From the NCBI GenBank assembly GCA_905250075.1, contig CAJNOP010000128.1:283441-347440 (forward strand): DNA of 64,000 nucleotides, in the 5' to 3' direction. A program made the translations under genes and the position numbers. Positions 48,035 to 58,127 of this stretch are shown one piece after another. The notes below the pieces were generated by a model. That model was not told where the DNA came from. It did not search any database and saw only the letters and a program-made list of their open reading frames with translations. How positions within the stretch are numbered: the stretch's first letter is position 1; every line of letters begins with the position of its first letter. The stretch comes from Rotaria sp. Silwood1 (lineage: Eukaryota > Rotifera > Eurotatoria > Philodinida > Philodinidae).

Positions 48035-49880
48035 ATGGACGTCGATTTAGATTTTTGTTTGAAGCGTTTTGCTGATGAACAGTTGGGTGATAGTATCAAG
48101 GAAGTTGTTCAACTTGAACGTAATCTTAAAAGAATGAGTACTAAAGTAACAGAAATATCACAAGAAGATGAAGTAGCAATAGGTCAACAAGAAAATACAC
48201 TTGCAGAAAAATTCTTAAGTGATTTTAATAAGAACAATATAGCTATCAATATAACACGTCAAATGATTGAGAATGAATTTCGAAAAGCTCTTGATGACAT
48301 TAAAGTTGATATTGATGTTATAGCTCAAATACCAACAACGAGAAGCAATAGTCGAGAAACTAATGAAGAAATACGAATAGCTAGTAATAAAATACGTCAA
48401 CAAATTGCAAATATTGATAGTGAATTAGCTCATATATTTAATATGATTGACTCAAATAACTCTGTTAATTGTTCTTCTCAAATTTTATCATGGCTTCGAC
48501 AACATTACGGATATGTGAATGAGCTCAATCGAATAATCGGTAAAAACAACAATTCAGGTGATCTATTACCTTTTTCTGAGAAAGGTCCACTTATGCATCG
48601 TGTATTGGAACGTGCACCCCTTTGGATTCGTCGACAGAAACTTATAGTTAAGTTTGTTCATGAAATGGATGAAGATTCAATCACAAGTAAACATCTAATT
48701 GAATCTCTCTATCGGACAATAGACGTATCTAGTGGAACGAAATTTATTCAATATTATATGCAACATCGCCAAGAGGAAAGACATCACCGAAAAGAATTAT
48801 TATTGCAAAAAATGGAAGTGAATCTTGAAGAACAATATATTGAACAACAAACACGAGCGACTGAATTAGTTAGTGCACTATGTCAATTGTCTGCGCGTTC
48901 ATTAGGTGAATTTCAGTTGAATATGAAACTCAAAAAAGTACTTCATCAAGTCGAAGCATCCAGACAATATGTGCCTATTTTAATAGAGTATAGTGAAGAA
49001 ACAACAGGTAGGAGAATAAAGAGAGATCAATAAAGTTTCTTTACTTTTTTTTGCACAGTTGGAGATCTTCCGTTGATAATGCGTCTTGAGGCTGACTACA
49101 ACACATGGGCCTTGAATAAAAATTCTATTCAGCAACGATTCTGTTTGGCTCTCTGTAAAATTATGCAATTACCGACTGATTCTCTCAGAATTGAACATGT
49201 TGAAGAAAGTGGTGTTATTCTTCACCTTGTGATTCATGCACCTTATGGTCCATTATTTATCAAACAAATATCTGGACGTGGAAGATATAATGAATCATCT
49301 ATGTTCAATATTCAAACTTTTCAGAAATGTTGTGCAAAATTTGATAGTCGAATACATTCGATTGTTTTAGGTAAATCTACATTGCCTATTGAAAAACGTT
49401 TGATGGATTTCATATGGAATAAAATGCGCATCAATGATATCCGATTAATTGATAATACTTGTGGATTTGATTCATTCGATCGAGAAAATAAAGAATCTAT
49501 GTGTCCACAAGGTAATATATGCTTCTTTTTTTGTTTTATAAACATATATTATTTTTTATAAATAGGATGGAAACGCTTCGGCATTAAAGTGGCAGATAAT
49601 GATGCAGCCTTCGAGGCTAAATGGGGTTCGTGGCATATTGCCTATCATGGTACACAAGGTCCCTATGCGCCATTCGTTTTAACATCAGGCTTACGTGTAT
49701 CAACTCAACAATATTTTATACCTGGAAATCATCAAGCCATTTGTTTATCACCGAGTATTGAATATGCGGCTCATCCACGACACACTCGTCTATGGAGAAA
49801 TATTCCAAATGATGGTGAAAAATGTCGATATTATCAACTTGTGTTTCAATGTCGTGTTAATCCAGCTGCAGTAGGTGATC
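48035..49880 (+). CDS. Coiled-coil protein with C-terminal YHGT/SPSIEYAAH domain, cut by gap
   Basis: Three exons: 48035-49007, 49059-49511 and 49567 into the N gap at 49881. Junctions are in phase. I start at the ATG at 48035 (MDVDLDFCL) because the frame upstream has no ATG. The first ~330 residues are helical and charged, with strong coiled-coil character (KEVVQLERNLKRM, LLLQKMEVNLEEQYIEQQTR). The second exon is globular and unrecognised (GPLFIKQISGRGRYNESSMF). The third begins a compact domain: WGSWHIAYHGT, SGLRVSTQQYFIPG, then ICLSPSIEYAAHPRHTRLW and YQLVFQCRVNP. The YHGT...GL...G...SPSIEYAAH pattern resembles the H-Y NAD-binding pattern of ART/PARP-type folds, but that is inference from motif spacing. 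The gene's 3' end is lost in the gap; the sequence after the gap does not continue it. Confidence 0.65.
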
Positions 49881-49980
49881 NNNNNNNNNNNNNNNNNNNN
49901 NNNNNNNNNNNNNNNNNNNNNNNNNNNNNNNNNNNNNNNNNNNNNNNNNNNNNNNNNNNNNNNNNNNNNNNNNNNNNNNN
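49881..49980. other. Assembly gap of exactly 100 N
   Basis: A run of 100 N, the usual placeholder for a gap of unknown length. The left side is an open coding exon, the right side repeat-rich DNA. The join should be treated as unproven. Confidence 0.98.
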
Positions 49981-50434
49981 AGTCTTTTGAAGTCTTGAAG
50001 TCTTGAAGTCCGCTGTTTCCCCCTTGGGTGACGATAATCGTAGGTACCGTTATCGGTTTGGACCGATGAAACGCTGACGGTTAACCGGTGGATGACATTC
50101 ACCGTTGCATCCCTAATTAAGATCAATACTGCCAATTTCGAAGCGCCAAGACCTACGATGATGACCGGTTTCCACTATTACTCAGACAACATAAGGCTCA
50201 ATGCAACCATTGATACCAATACGCTGATCTTCACCGTAGGTTTCTATACCCTTACCGAGTTGGTTCTCCGCCATATCCAGAATTTCCGATGAGCATTTGC
50301 AAAAATCACTTTATTAGGACGAGAGATCAATTCTTATTGGAAAATTAAGTGCGCGAGCTTCTGGGATGTAACATGTATGATAAATACAGGAATAAAACAA
50401 AAATTGACCGGTGCACCCTCACCGTTGCATCCCA
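49981..50434. other. Repeat-like DNA after the gap
   Basis: Starts with three short copies of AGTCTTGA. It holds the 13-mer ACCGTTGCATCCC twice, at 50101 and 50421, in the same orientation. The complement GGGATGCAACGGT has the look of a transposon end, but I found no pair. No gene seen. Confidence 0.45.
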
Positions 50435-50680
50435 AGTGTGGATGTGAGCTTGTGGCGTGTGAGTATGGAGTGTGCATGTGGGTATGGGCATGTGGATGTG
50501 TGAGTGTGGGATGTTGGTGTGGATGTGTGAGGTGTGGGTGTGAGTGTGGATATGTATGGAATGTGTGTGGGGTACGGGGTTAGGTGGGTATGGTGTGGAG
50601 GGTGTGTGGGTGTGGGTTGTGAACGTGGGTATGCAATGAAAGAATATCTGCATCCACACCCACACCCACACCCGCACCAT
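50435..50680. repeat. Inverted TGTGGG/CCCACA telomere-type tracts, copy 1
   Basis: About 190 bp of degenerate TGTGGG (50435-50625, with GGGTGTGG and GTGTGGAT variants) is followed after about 25 bp by a shorter, cleaner tract of the complement CACACC (50651-50679). The two tracts can pair to form a hairpin. TGTGGG is the bdelloid telomeric hexamer. The sequence directly after, TTTTTTACGCTGAATTCC, recurs in altered form after copy 4. Confidence 0.8.
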
Positions 50681-50840
50681 TTTTTACGCTGAATTCCTTT
50701 CACAAAGACGGATCTAGCTGGAGTCGCTTGGATTACACTGAAAAAGCTGTTCAACGAATCATGCAGAGTTCCTCTGTTTCTCGTATGATAGAATGCTTGT
50801 TCTGCAAGTAGACTTTAAACTATGAAAGTATATTCCTTTT

Positions 50841-50902
50841 TGGGGTGTGGGTGTGGCTGTGAATTTACTGGTTCTCTTTATTCGCATCCACATCCACACC
50901 CT
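50841..50902. repeat. Inverted telomere-type tracts, copy 2 (short)
   Basis: GGGGTGTGGGTGTGG (50842-50856) is followed about 27 bp later by CATCCACATCCACACCC (50885-50901). Same layout as copy 1, G-rich first then C-rich. A weaker fifth candidate with GTGTGGATG and CTACACCCGCCC lies at about 51194-51240. Confidence 0.7.
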
Positions 50903-52096
50903 CTTTTTATTGACTTGGGATTCCTGGGTAGATTGCTCTCTTTGAATAGATATGGCTTTCTCTATGACTATGGTTGTGTTAAGGGTAATAAAGCTTATTC
51001 TGACAACCCATTCGGTTGAAGAAAATCTTTGTTTTACTCTGTATACTTTCTATTGGGAACAAAAACCTTGTGAGCACTAAACTTCTATTCATTAAGATTT
51101 TCTTCTGTATGTAATATGACAAAATCCGTCGATGTCAGAGGGTTATCTTCTACGAGGGACTTCCTTTCATCTATATTATCTTGTGGTTATCCGTGTGGAT
51201 GTCGGCACCATTTTTCTGTTAATATCTACACCCGCCCTCTGTAGCCGATTCAAAGATATTTTCTCGTTGCTCTCCTGAAAGATTGTTCATTGGCTCATAG
51301 ACTTACACGCTCTGTCTTCCAAGCAATTGTGTCACACAAAACTTTTGATCACTAACTGATAAATTAACGTATGAATTGATACTGCTTGTGACCAATCGCA
51401 AGCATCTCTGTATGAGACGAAATCTCAGGATAGTCAACTTCTAGGGCTAACGTTTCTTCTACAGTTATTTTGCATATGTTTAGGCCTACATATGTGTCCA
51501 GAAACTGTAGCTGGTCATCATCTGAGATTGAGAAATAGGCTGGTGATTTTCGCTATTCCAATCACGCGTCGCAATATAGCCCAAGCTACTTCATGTTGCC
51601 AGACCTTGTTAATGGGTAACCGGGAGCTCGTTTGGGTCATTGCTTTTCACTCATGTGAGCTCAGCAACACCCTGGTCATACTCTTTGAGAACGCTAAATT
51701 TTTAAGATTTCTCGTTAATTGTTGTACATGGCAATATTCTATAACAATGCCAGTAGTTTTAAGATTCTTTATTATCGAATTTCGACTAAATTTATGGTGA
51801 TAGTTCGATTTCTTTTTTATCGAATAACAATAGATCATGAATAACATGACAGAAAAATAGTTACCAAGCTAATCATGTGAAATATTGGCAACATCATGAA
51901 ATAGAAACGCATAGAAATGTGAAACTTGTACGCGACAGACATAAAAAAGGGAATCAACTGAATCTCTAACTGATCAAGGGAAAAGTAGATTTTAAGATTT
52001 TAAGATTGTCAAAGATTTTCGAAGATTTCAAAAAAGTTTAAAAAATTTTAACATTTAAAGAAAGTGCATCATCTCCTTTAATGACATTTAACTAAA
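50903..52096. other. Intergenic, repeat-type DNA
   Basis: No gene recognised in 1.2 kb. The longest open frame (51492-51800) has no domain. GC content is higher than in the left part of the window. Confidence 0.4.
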
Positions 52097-54290
52097 ATAG
52101 GAGTGGGAAGTTACCGTTACCGCGTAACCGGTAACGGTACCCTTTGGGCCACAAGTCCTACAATAGCGAGATACCCTTGGGTCCTCAAGTCCTATACTAA
52201 GGGAATACCCTTGAATCCTTAAATTCTACTCCTCATAAGCCCTCCCCCCCTCCTTGCTAAATGTGGTTATTCAATCAGTCCGTAGACTCAAATATAAGAA
52301 AAACTGAATAGTCCGTGCACATTCGCAGCTCGGAAATATCAACTAACAAAGGAGAAACGAAACGTCCATGCAAGCGAAGTTGGCTTCACCACCATCATCC
52401 CTCTGGTACACATGAGCGGAACCTATTTGCACGTTAGCCAGTTAGCTGTCTGATCACAGCTGAGCAAGTAAAAGTACAGCTTTCTATACTAACAAAACCG
52501 TATCGCATTTCAACTTCAGAGTACATAAGGATCGTTTCCTATTTGACACTAAAACCTCATTTTCAAAAAAACAACGAAAACGACGACACGTGAAATCATT
52601 CACTTCTGAGTAATAAACGAAATCAGGTTTCACTAACCGGTCATACTTCCAAATGGACGATACAAAAATGTATGACCAATCCCCATTTCGTTGGACTGCT
52701 CGTCTCTTCGATTGGCAAAATTGACTTTAGAGTTCTGAGATGCTAACCCCAGGCTTCACTTTCCCAACGCCGATTTGACCCGCCAGCCTTTATTAAATGT
52801 CGTTATTTTCTCAAAAACCCATCCCTACGATGAATAATGCAGGTGTCGAATTTTCCTTTATCTCATCTCCAGGCATCTCCTAAGCTAATAGTAACTCTTC
52901 TCGGACACTTAGCAGTAAGAAAAAGCTTAGGCTACATCATTGCTCCCTATCGATAGCGCTTCAGAAAGTTATGGCACCCAAATCGATAGCACCTTGGTAA
53001 ATCAAACTTCTTCTATTGCGCGACACTTCAAAACTAATGGGAAATCGCTCGAAAACAGCTTTAAAGACTTCTGAAACCTGTATACGAGACAGCTTGTCCA
53101 GCTAACGATCTTCCGATTTTCTTATTTTTCATGAAAGCCTTGAAATTAAACTACAAACTAATTTTAGATTTTAAGTACATGACCAAGTAGATCGAACATT
53201 TCTCTAAAAAACTGGAGGCGTGCCAACTTCTGAAGTTGAATCATTATGAAAATAGAGCTATTTTATGAAGGGCTCGAAAAATCAATTTTAGAGCTATGTG
53301 AAAAGTTATTTTAAAAGTCTCAAAACGATAGAGCAAATACCTGAAAAGTATACCAGCTTCTAGAAAATTCTTTGCTCTACAAGATGTAATAGTTTTCAAA
53401 GTTCGAAACCATCTCAATGAATTTTTATTAGTTAAAAAAAACTACAAAAAACAGTAACGCACTCACATTTTTCGTCATTTTTGGGAAGTGCGCTGCCGTT
53501 GTTTTTGTAGTTTTCTTGAGCTAATAATAATTCATTGAGATGATTTCGAACTTTGAAAACTATCACATCTTGTAGAGCGAAGAGTTCTCTAGAAACTGGT
53601 ATACTTTTCAGGTATTTACTATATCGTTTTGAGACTTTTAAAATAACTTTCCACATAGCTCTGAAATTGATTTTTGGAGCCCTTCGTAAAATAGCTCTAT
53701 CCTCATAATGATTCAACTTCAGAAGTCGATACATCTCCCATATTGTAGAGAAATTTTAGATCTCCTTGTTCATGCACTTAAAATCTAAAATTAGTTTCTG
53801 GTTTTATTGCAAGGCTTTCATGAAAAAGACCAAAATTGGGAGACCGTTAGCTGGACAAGCTGGGGAGCCCATAAGGCCCTACGCGTCCTCCTCAGATTGC
53901 CGTTCATAACTAGTCACCTCCTCTATATTATAGTCCGCATAGAACTAAAGATACCCCTTGAGTTGGGGAAGTTCGACGGACCAAATCGTTAAAGTCACCG
54001 CGTGATGGACAAGTCACCGTCCTTACCGTTACCCTAGAACGAGGAAACTGCCCCGTTACCAGCTATCTGGTAACGGTAATGGGGAGGTCGAATCCCTAGT
54101 ACCCCTAGTATACCACTATAGAATCCAAGATAGCCGTCTAGTTTGTGACATGATGATCCAAGACTACCCCCTGTAGAATGGCTTGTAAACCCAAGCATAC
54201 TCCCCCCCTATAGTAGTACCCTAGGACCCACGGGTACCTTCCTATGATAGGACTTAAGGGCCAAAGGGTACCCTCTATAGTAAAGTCCTT
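52097..54290. mobile_element. Large composite inverted-repeat structure
   Basis: The outer parts carry inverted copies of two motifs. GTTACCGTTACC near 52110 pairs with GGTAACGGTAAT near 54070. The segment GGTACCCTTTGGGCCACAAG (52135-52154) pairs with the complement of sequence at about 54255-54275 (GGGCCAAAGGGTACC). Between 52150 and 52240, and in opposite orientation between about 54100 and 54290, lie degenerate tandem repeats of about 34 bp of the form AAGTCCTATA...ATACCCTTGGGTCCT. The left end AGGAGTGGGAAGTTACC and the complement of AATGGGGAGGTCGAATCCCT are weakly alike. No target duplication was found and the superfamily is undetermined. It encloses the palindrome at 53091-53861. Confidence 0.55.
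53091..53861. repeat. 0.77-kb near-perfect palindrome (foldback)
   Basis: Two arms of about 375 bp lie head to head around a loop of roughly 20-25 bases near 53478. The outer ends are AGCTTGTCCAGCTAACG (53091-53107) and CGTTAGCTGGACAAGCT (53845-53861), exact complements. The arms stay about 85-90 percent alike inward, with the last paired part being AAAACTACAAAAAACAGTAACG on the left. A 100-codon minus-strand frame in the right arm is not convincing as a gene. Confidence 0.8.
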
Positions 54291-55247
54291 GACACATTAG
54301 AAGACCTCGTTCGACAAACACAGCAGAAGATAGTTTAGAAGACCCCCTTGAAAATTGATTTTTTTAGTGGTTTCTAAAGCTTTTTAATTTTTTTAGCATT
54401 TATGTATATGCTAATATTTAAGTTTTTTTTCAGTATGGACAATATTTTGCTTCTATTATCTTAGCAGCAAATCAGCTCTAAGTTGGACAGCTGATGAGAA
54501 AAAGCTGACAGGAAATAGTAGTTAATAATAGAAATGTTTTCTGTATAAAAAAAAGCGTGTTCTGAGATCACTTTAATGCTCCTATGCAGCGTGTTGTTAA
54601 GAAACTTGTTAGATTTTCTTTGCGATAATATTCGTGTTCCAATGGTCAAAGGACCTAATTAATGAGATACACATCCAAACGTGTCACACATGAGAAGATC
54701 TTTCTGAAAGAAGAATATCTTCGGTAAAAGCCCGTTGTTCATTAGTTAATACTTCGTTTCGTCTGTGCACTTCCTTCGAGAAATTTTGACACGTTCGTAT
54801 CATGAAAGATCTCCTTCATAATTGGAAAAATATATCTCTGAGGACATGCAATGATACGTGTCTTATGAAATACCCCTTCTATGTCTGAGGACGTATCTCT
54901 TTTCGCATGAAGATGTCAAGATCCTTTTCGAAGCAGACACAAAAGATTCTAAAATCACTCTCAACGTGTATTCAATCGCTCTTTTTCTGTAAATTGTTTC
55001 TTCGTAGACAACCATATTCATTCAAATTAGCTAGAAACTAATAACTAAGCTGGTGGTACATTTCATCTTGAACCAATTCTATTTATACGAGCCGAATGTA
55101 ATGCTCTTCGCCGAAAACAAGATCGTCGAAGAGCATACTTACCTACGAGCCAATCCTCAGCATAAGCAAATAACTGAAATAACTGTGACATAAAAAGGGT
55201 TAGTTTTCTTTCTTAAAGTTATTTATACCCCCGAATAAAACTCTTTT
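54291..55247. other. Intergenic, nothing recognised
   Basis: About 1 kb without recognised coding content. A small local hairpin with the words CTCTTCG and CGAAGAG occurs near 55103-55135. Confidence 0.4.
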
Positions 55248-55422
55248 TCTCCTTTGTTTCTATGTTATCATATTTTACATCAAATTTATGATCAAATAAA
55301 GATATGGCATAAGGGTTTTATTTCAGTGTGATCTATACCATATTGAAATAAAACTCTTATGTCGTATCTTTACTCGGCAATAAATTTGATGCAAAGTATG
55401 ATAGAATAGAAACAAAGACGGA
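55248..55422. repeat. Inverted repeat, about 175 bp
   Basis: The left arm holds CTTTGTTTCTATGTTATCAT and the right arm the complement ATGATAGAATAGAAACAAAG; pairing continues inward through CATCAAATTTATGATCAAAT and the AAGGGTTTTATTTCA segment to a centre near 55335. Likely a small MITE. Confidence 0.65.
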
Positions 55423-55541
55423 GGAAGATTTCTGTCCGAGGGTGTAGTTATATAGAACATAAGTATCACCAGTGATAGATCGTATTCTTTCGAAATAGTC
55501 TTTTTATAAATCGCACAAAAACTTTAAGCTGTGCTGTCCAT

Positions 55542-55663
55542 ATTGTGGATGTGGGCGGGTGTGGATGTGGGTGTGGGTAGGTGTGAGTGAATAGGTATAC
55601 CAATAACTATGCACACACCCACACTCACACCCACACTCACACCCACACCCACACCCACACCCA
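55542..55663. repeat. Inverted telomere-type tracts, copy 3
   Basis: G-rich tract 55542-55588 (TGTGGATGTGGGCGGGTGTG and further copies), spacer of about 20 bp, then a C-rich tract 55611-55662 with about eight CACACC/CACACT units. It ends 18 bases before an ATG opening a 37-codon basic frame (MRKSKNRKFRTKKLL). Confidence 0.85.
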
Positions 55664-55680
55664 AATTCGTCAACATAAAA

Positions 55681-57340
55681 TGCGAAAATCAAAGAATCGA
55701 AAGTTTCGTACTAAAAAACTTCTTGATGAAGTAAAAAATTTGATTGATAATCTTCCTTCGTCTCGTAAACGTACATTCAAATCTTTGGATTGAAAGACAA
55801 TTGTTTATTTTATCTTATAGTTATTTTTGTTTGTTATCTAATTTGTTTTCTTTTGAAAAGGTGGTAACTTTTTATTTTATGTAATTTATTCCTTTTTGTG
55901 TTTTCTACAGATGCTGGTTTTCTCTTTGTCTGTTATAACATTCAATGGATAGCATTGCTACTTTTCACTATTACTTTCTCAATATATTCAGCTCTCTTGT
56001 TATTACTTTTTTTTTTATAAGAATTACTATATTTACTTGTGCAAAAAGATTAAATAAAATAAAATAAAATCATTCATCAGCGAAATTAATATAATTTATC
56101 TCATAATGAAATAAAGATATGCAAAATTTAATTTAATATTTCTTTCGTTTGTCTCAGAACTATAACTAAATACGATAATTTGTATGCCAATAAAGTATAA
56201 AAAGGAAAACAATTCTCAATTTTAGATGTCGTCAAATATATCTGAAGATATTCGTATTTTTTCTTCACTTGTTTCTCATTTGGGACTTGAAGCACTTGTA
56301 TTTCTTTTACGGGTCGAAAAGCAATTAACAGCTGTACCACTTCAGGTGTTTCCATTATCTCAAAGAACTGAGCATATTACGCATCTTATAAATACACGCT
56401 TTCAAACATCTTTTCCGGTGGAAAAAGTTCGTGAACTAAGGAATGAACTAAATATGAACGATTCTTTTATCACTCATCTAACCTCTGTCTCCAATTTCAA
56501 CACATTTATCGATTCTTATATTCATTCAAATGAATATACGTCATTGACATATCGACATCTCCTCAATGAGCTCGTTCTATTGCCATATACTAAGCACTGT
56601 GTCAATTGCAAGAATGAAATCAATAAGTTTACTTATAATTCTATTCATGTACTTGATCTTGATTGTATTAAACCAGCTTGTATAATAGACGGTCATTGTT
56701 TATCTTGTCATCTCTCTTATTCTGTTTCATCAATGGAATCAACTAATTTTGCGACAGGATGTTATTCATCTAGTTCATTGAACAATTCAAATATATTTTA
56801 TGCATCAGATGCTCTCGGTTTTACCCATTCATTGTTAGACTTATTCAGTAGTTTACTTATCAATTGCCACTGCACTTTTCTTGGATTTGCTACAACAATT
56901 ATTGAGATGATTAGTCGGAATAATCCATCACAAAAAGATTTTTTCAATCTTGATTATTTAGCAAAACGATTTGAAATCGGTTGGCTTAGTTATCAGCTAG
57001 CACACTTCGAGTTAATGTTAGGCAAATCACTTCATACCTATCGACTTGTCTCAATGCCCCGATCACTTCAAGCTGAGTCTCGCGATCGGTATTTTGAACA
57101 ATCAGCATCGTATTGGTAGCATTTGCTTGTTGTATTTTGGAGCAGACATAAAAAAATTTCAAATTCATGTGATGTTGATATTTGTTCCAAGTGCATCATC
57201 ACGGATGGACATCAAAAGCCACGCAGATGAATTTGTCAGGCAAATTATGTAGTGGATAATACAATTCCAGAAATGGGACCAGTCGTCATTGGCTGTCCAT
57301 ATCCACCTCTTCGACAAACGAATACTAAATCAGATGGTTA
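55681..57340 (+). pseudogene. KDZ-superfamily transposon relic with CxC cysteine clusters
   Basis: A leading 37-codon basic frame at 55681-55794, then after a likely intron a frame of 297 codons at 56226-57119. It carries a cysteine cluster HCVNCKNEINKF ... DLDCIKPACIIDGHCLSCHLSY, then FYASDALGFTHSLLDLFSSL and a TFLGFATTIIEM segment. This arrangement is that of the CxC5/CxC6 modules that accompany Kyakuja-Dileera-Zisupton (KDZ) transposases. The same frame continues past TAG (57117-57119) through HLLVVFWSRHKK and CDVDICSKCIITDGHQKPRR, past TGA (57228-57230), into ICQANYVVDNTIPE. So two nonsense codons break an otherwise readable frame. The catalytic transposase domain is not visible. Assignment to KDZ rests on the cysteine pattern and is moderate. 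Confidence 0.6.
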
Positions 57341-57939
57341 GTTTCATTTGCTTTAGAGTTAATTAACATTCACAGCATGTTTGGAGAGCGACATTCTTTT
57401 ACATTAAATATTATAGAATTAGAAAAAATTAAGAAAATACGCCTAAAAATATAGACATTATCTGAGCTTCTTTACTGGGGATGACTTCTAGAATTTCACT
57501 TCTTCAAAACCTGAAAAGATGAATTTCCATAAAAGAGAGTTCTTCCACCAACCATTTTAGAGACTATAATATTGAAATGATGCCATGACAAATTATATAA
57601 AGCATGAAAAATTAAATAGCAACCCTAGTCAAATATCTAATCATGACTTAAATAATTTCTGAAGCATTTTCTGTTGTGTCAAACATCAAAACAGCCTTCC
57701 ATCTCAGTATAGTAGCATGTCTTTCAATGAGACACACTCTCTAACTTTTATATTGATCCTAAGTCAAAAACCTATCAGCCTACTACAAACTGGTTCGTCT
57801 CAAACACTCAAGTATCTAGATGCGAGTAAAATATGATAGAGATTAGATTTCTGGTATTTGTTTTTAATCGTAGATGTTTTTCATAATAATTCAATATTCT
57901 AATCTGCTAAATTATTCACATTCATACTTTCATTCTAAG
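57341..57939. other. Spacer between transposon relics
   Basis: About 600 bp without recognised content. Confidence 0.35.
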
Positions 57940-58061
57940 CGTGGGTGTGGGTGTGGGTGTGAGTGTCTTTTCTGCTATCAACATCCACACCCACACTCAC
58001 ATCGACGCCTACACCCACACCCACACCCACCCACACCCACACCCACCCACACCCACACCCA
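57940..58061. repeat. Inverted telomere-type tracts, copy 4
   Basis: GTGGGTGTGGGTGTGGGTGT (57941-57960) then a spacer of about 20 bp, then a C-rich tract from 57982 to 58061 with about a dozen CACACC units, two of them expanded to CCACCC. It ends 66 bases before the ATG of a transposase-like frame, at 58128, just as copy 3 does before its frame. Confidence 0.88.
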
Positions 58062-58127
58062 GTCTTTACCGCTGAATATTTTTTTTACGCAATTGTGTTA
58101 ATATTATATTTACTGTTTTATGTTTAG

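Noticed and set aside
50345..50754. Frames rich in His-Thr-Pro or Gly-Cys-Val across the TGTGGG tracts
   Set aside because: They are translations of the telomere-type repeat itself, not genes.
51492..51800. Plus-strand frame of 102 codons
   Set aside because: No recognisable motif; lies in repeat-type DNA with a second open frame on the other strand.
53432..53734. Minus-strand frame of 100 codons
   Set aside because: It lies in one arm of a palindrome; the other arm has the same sequence with stops, and the product shows no domain. Treated as chance.
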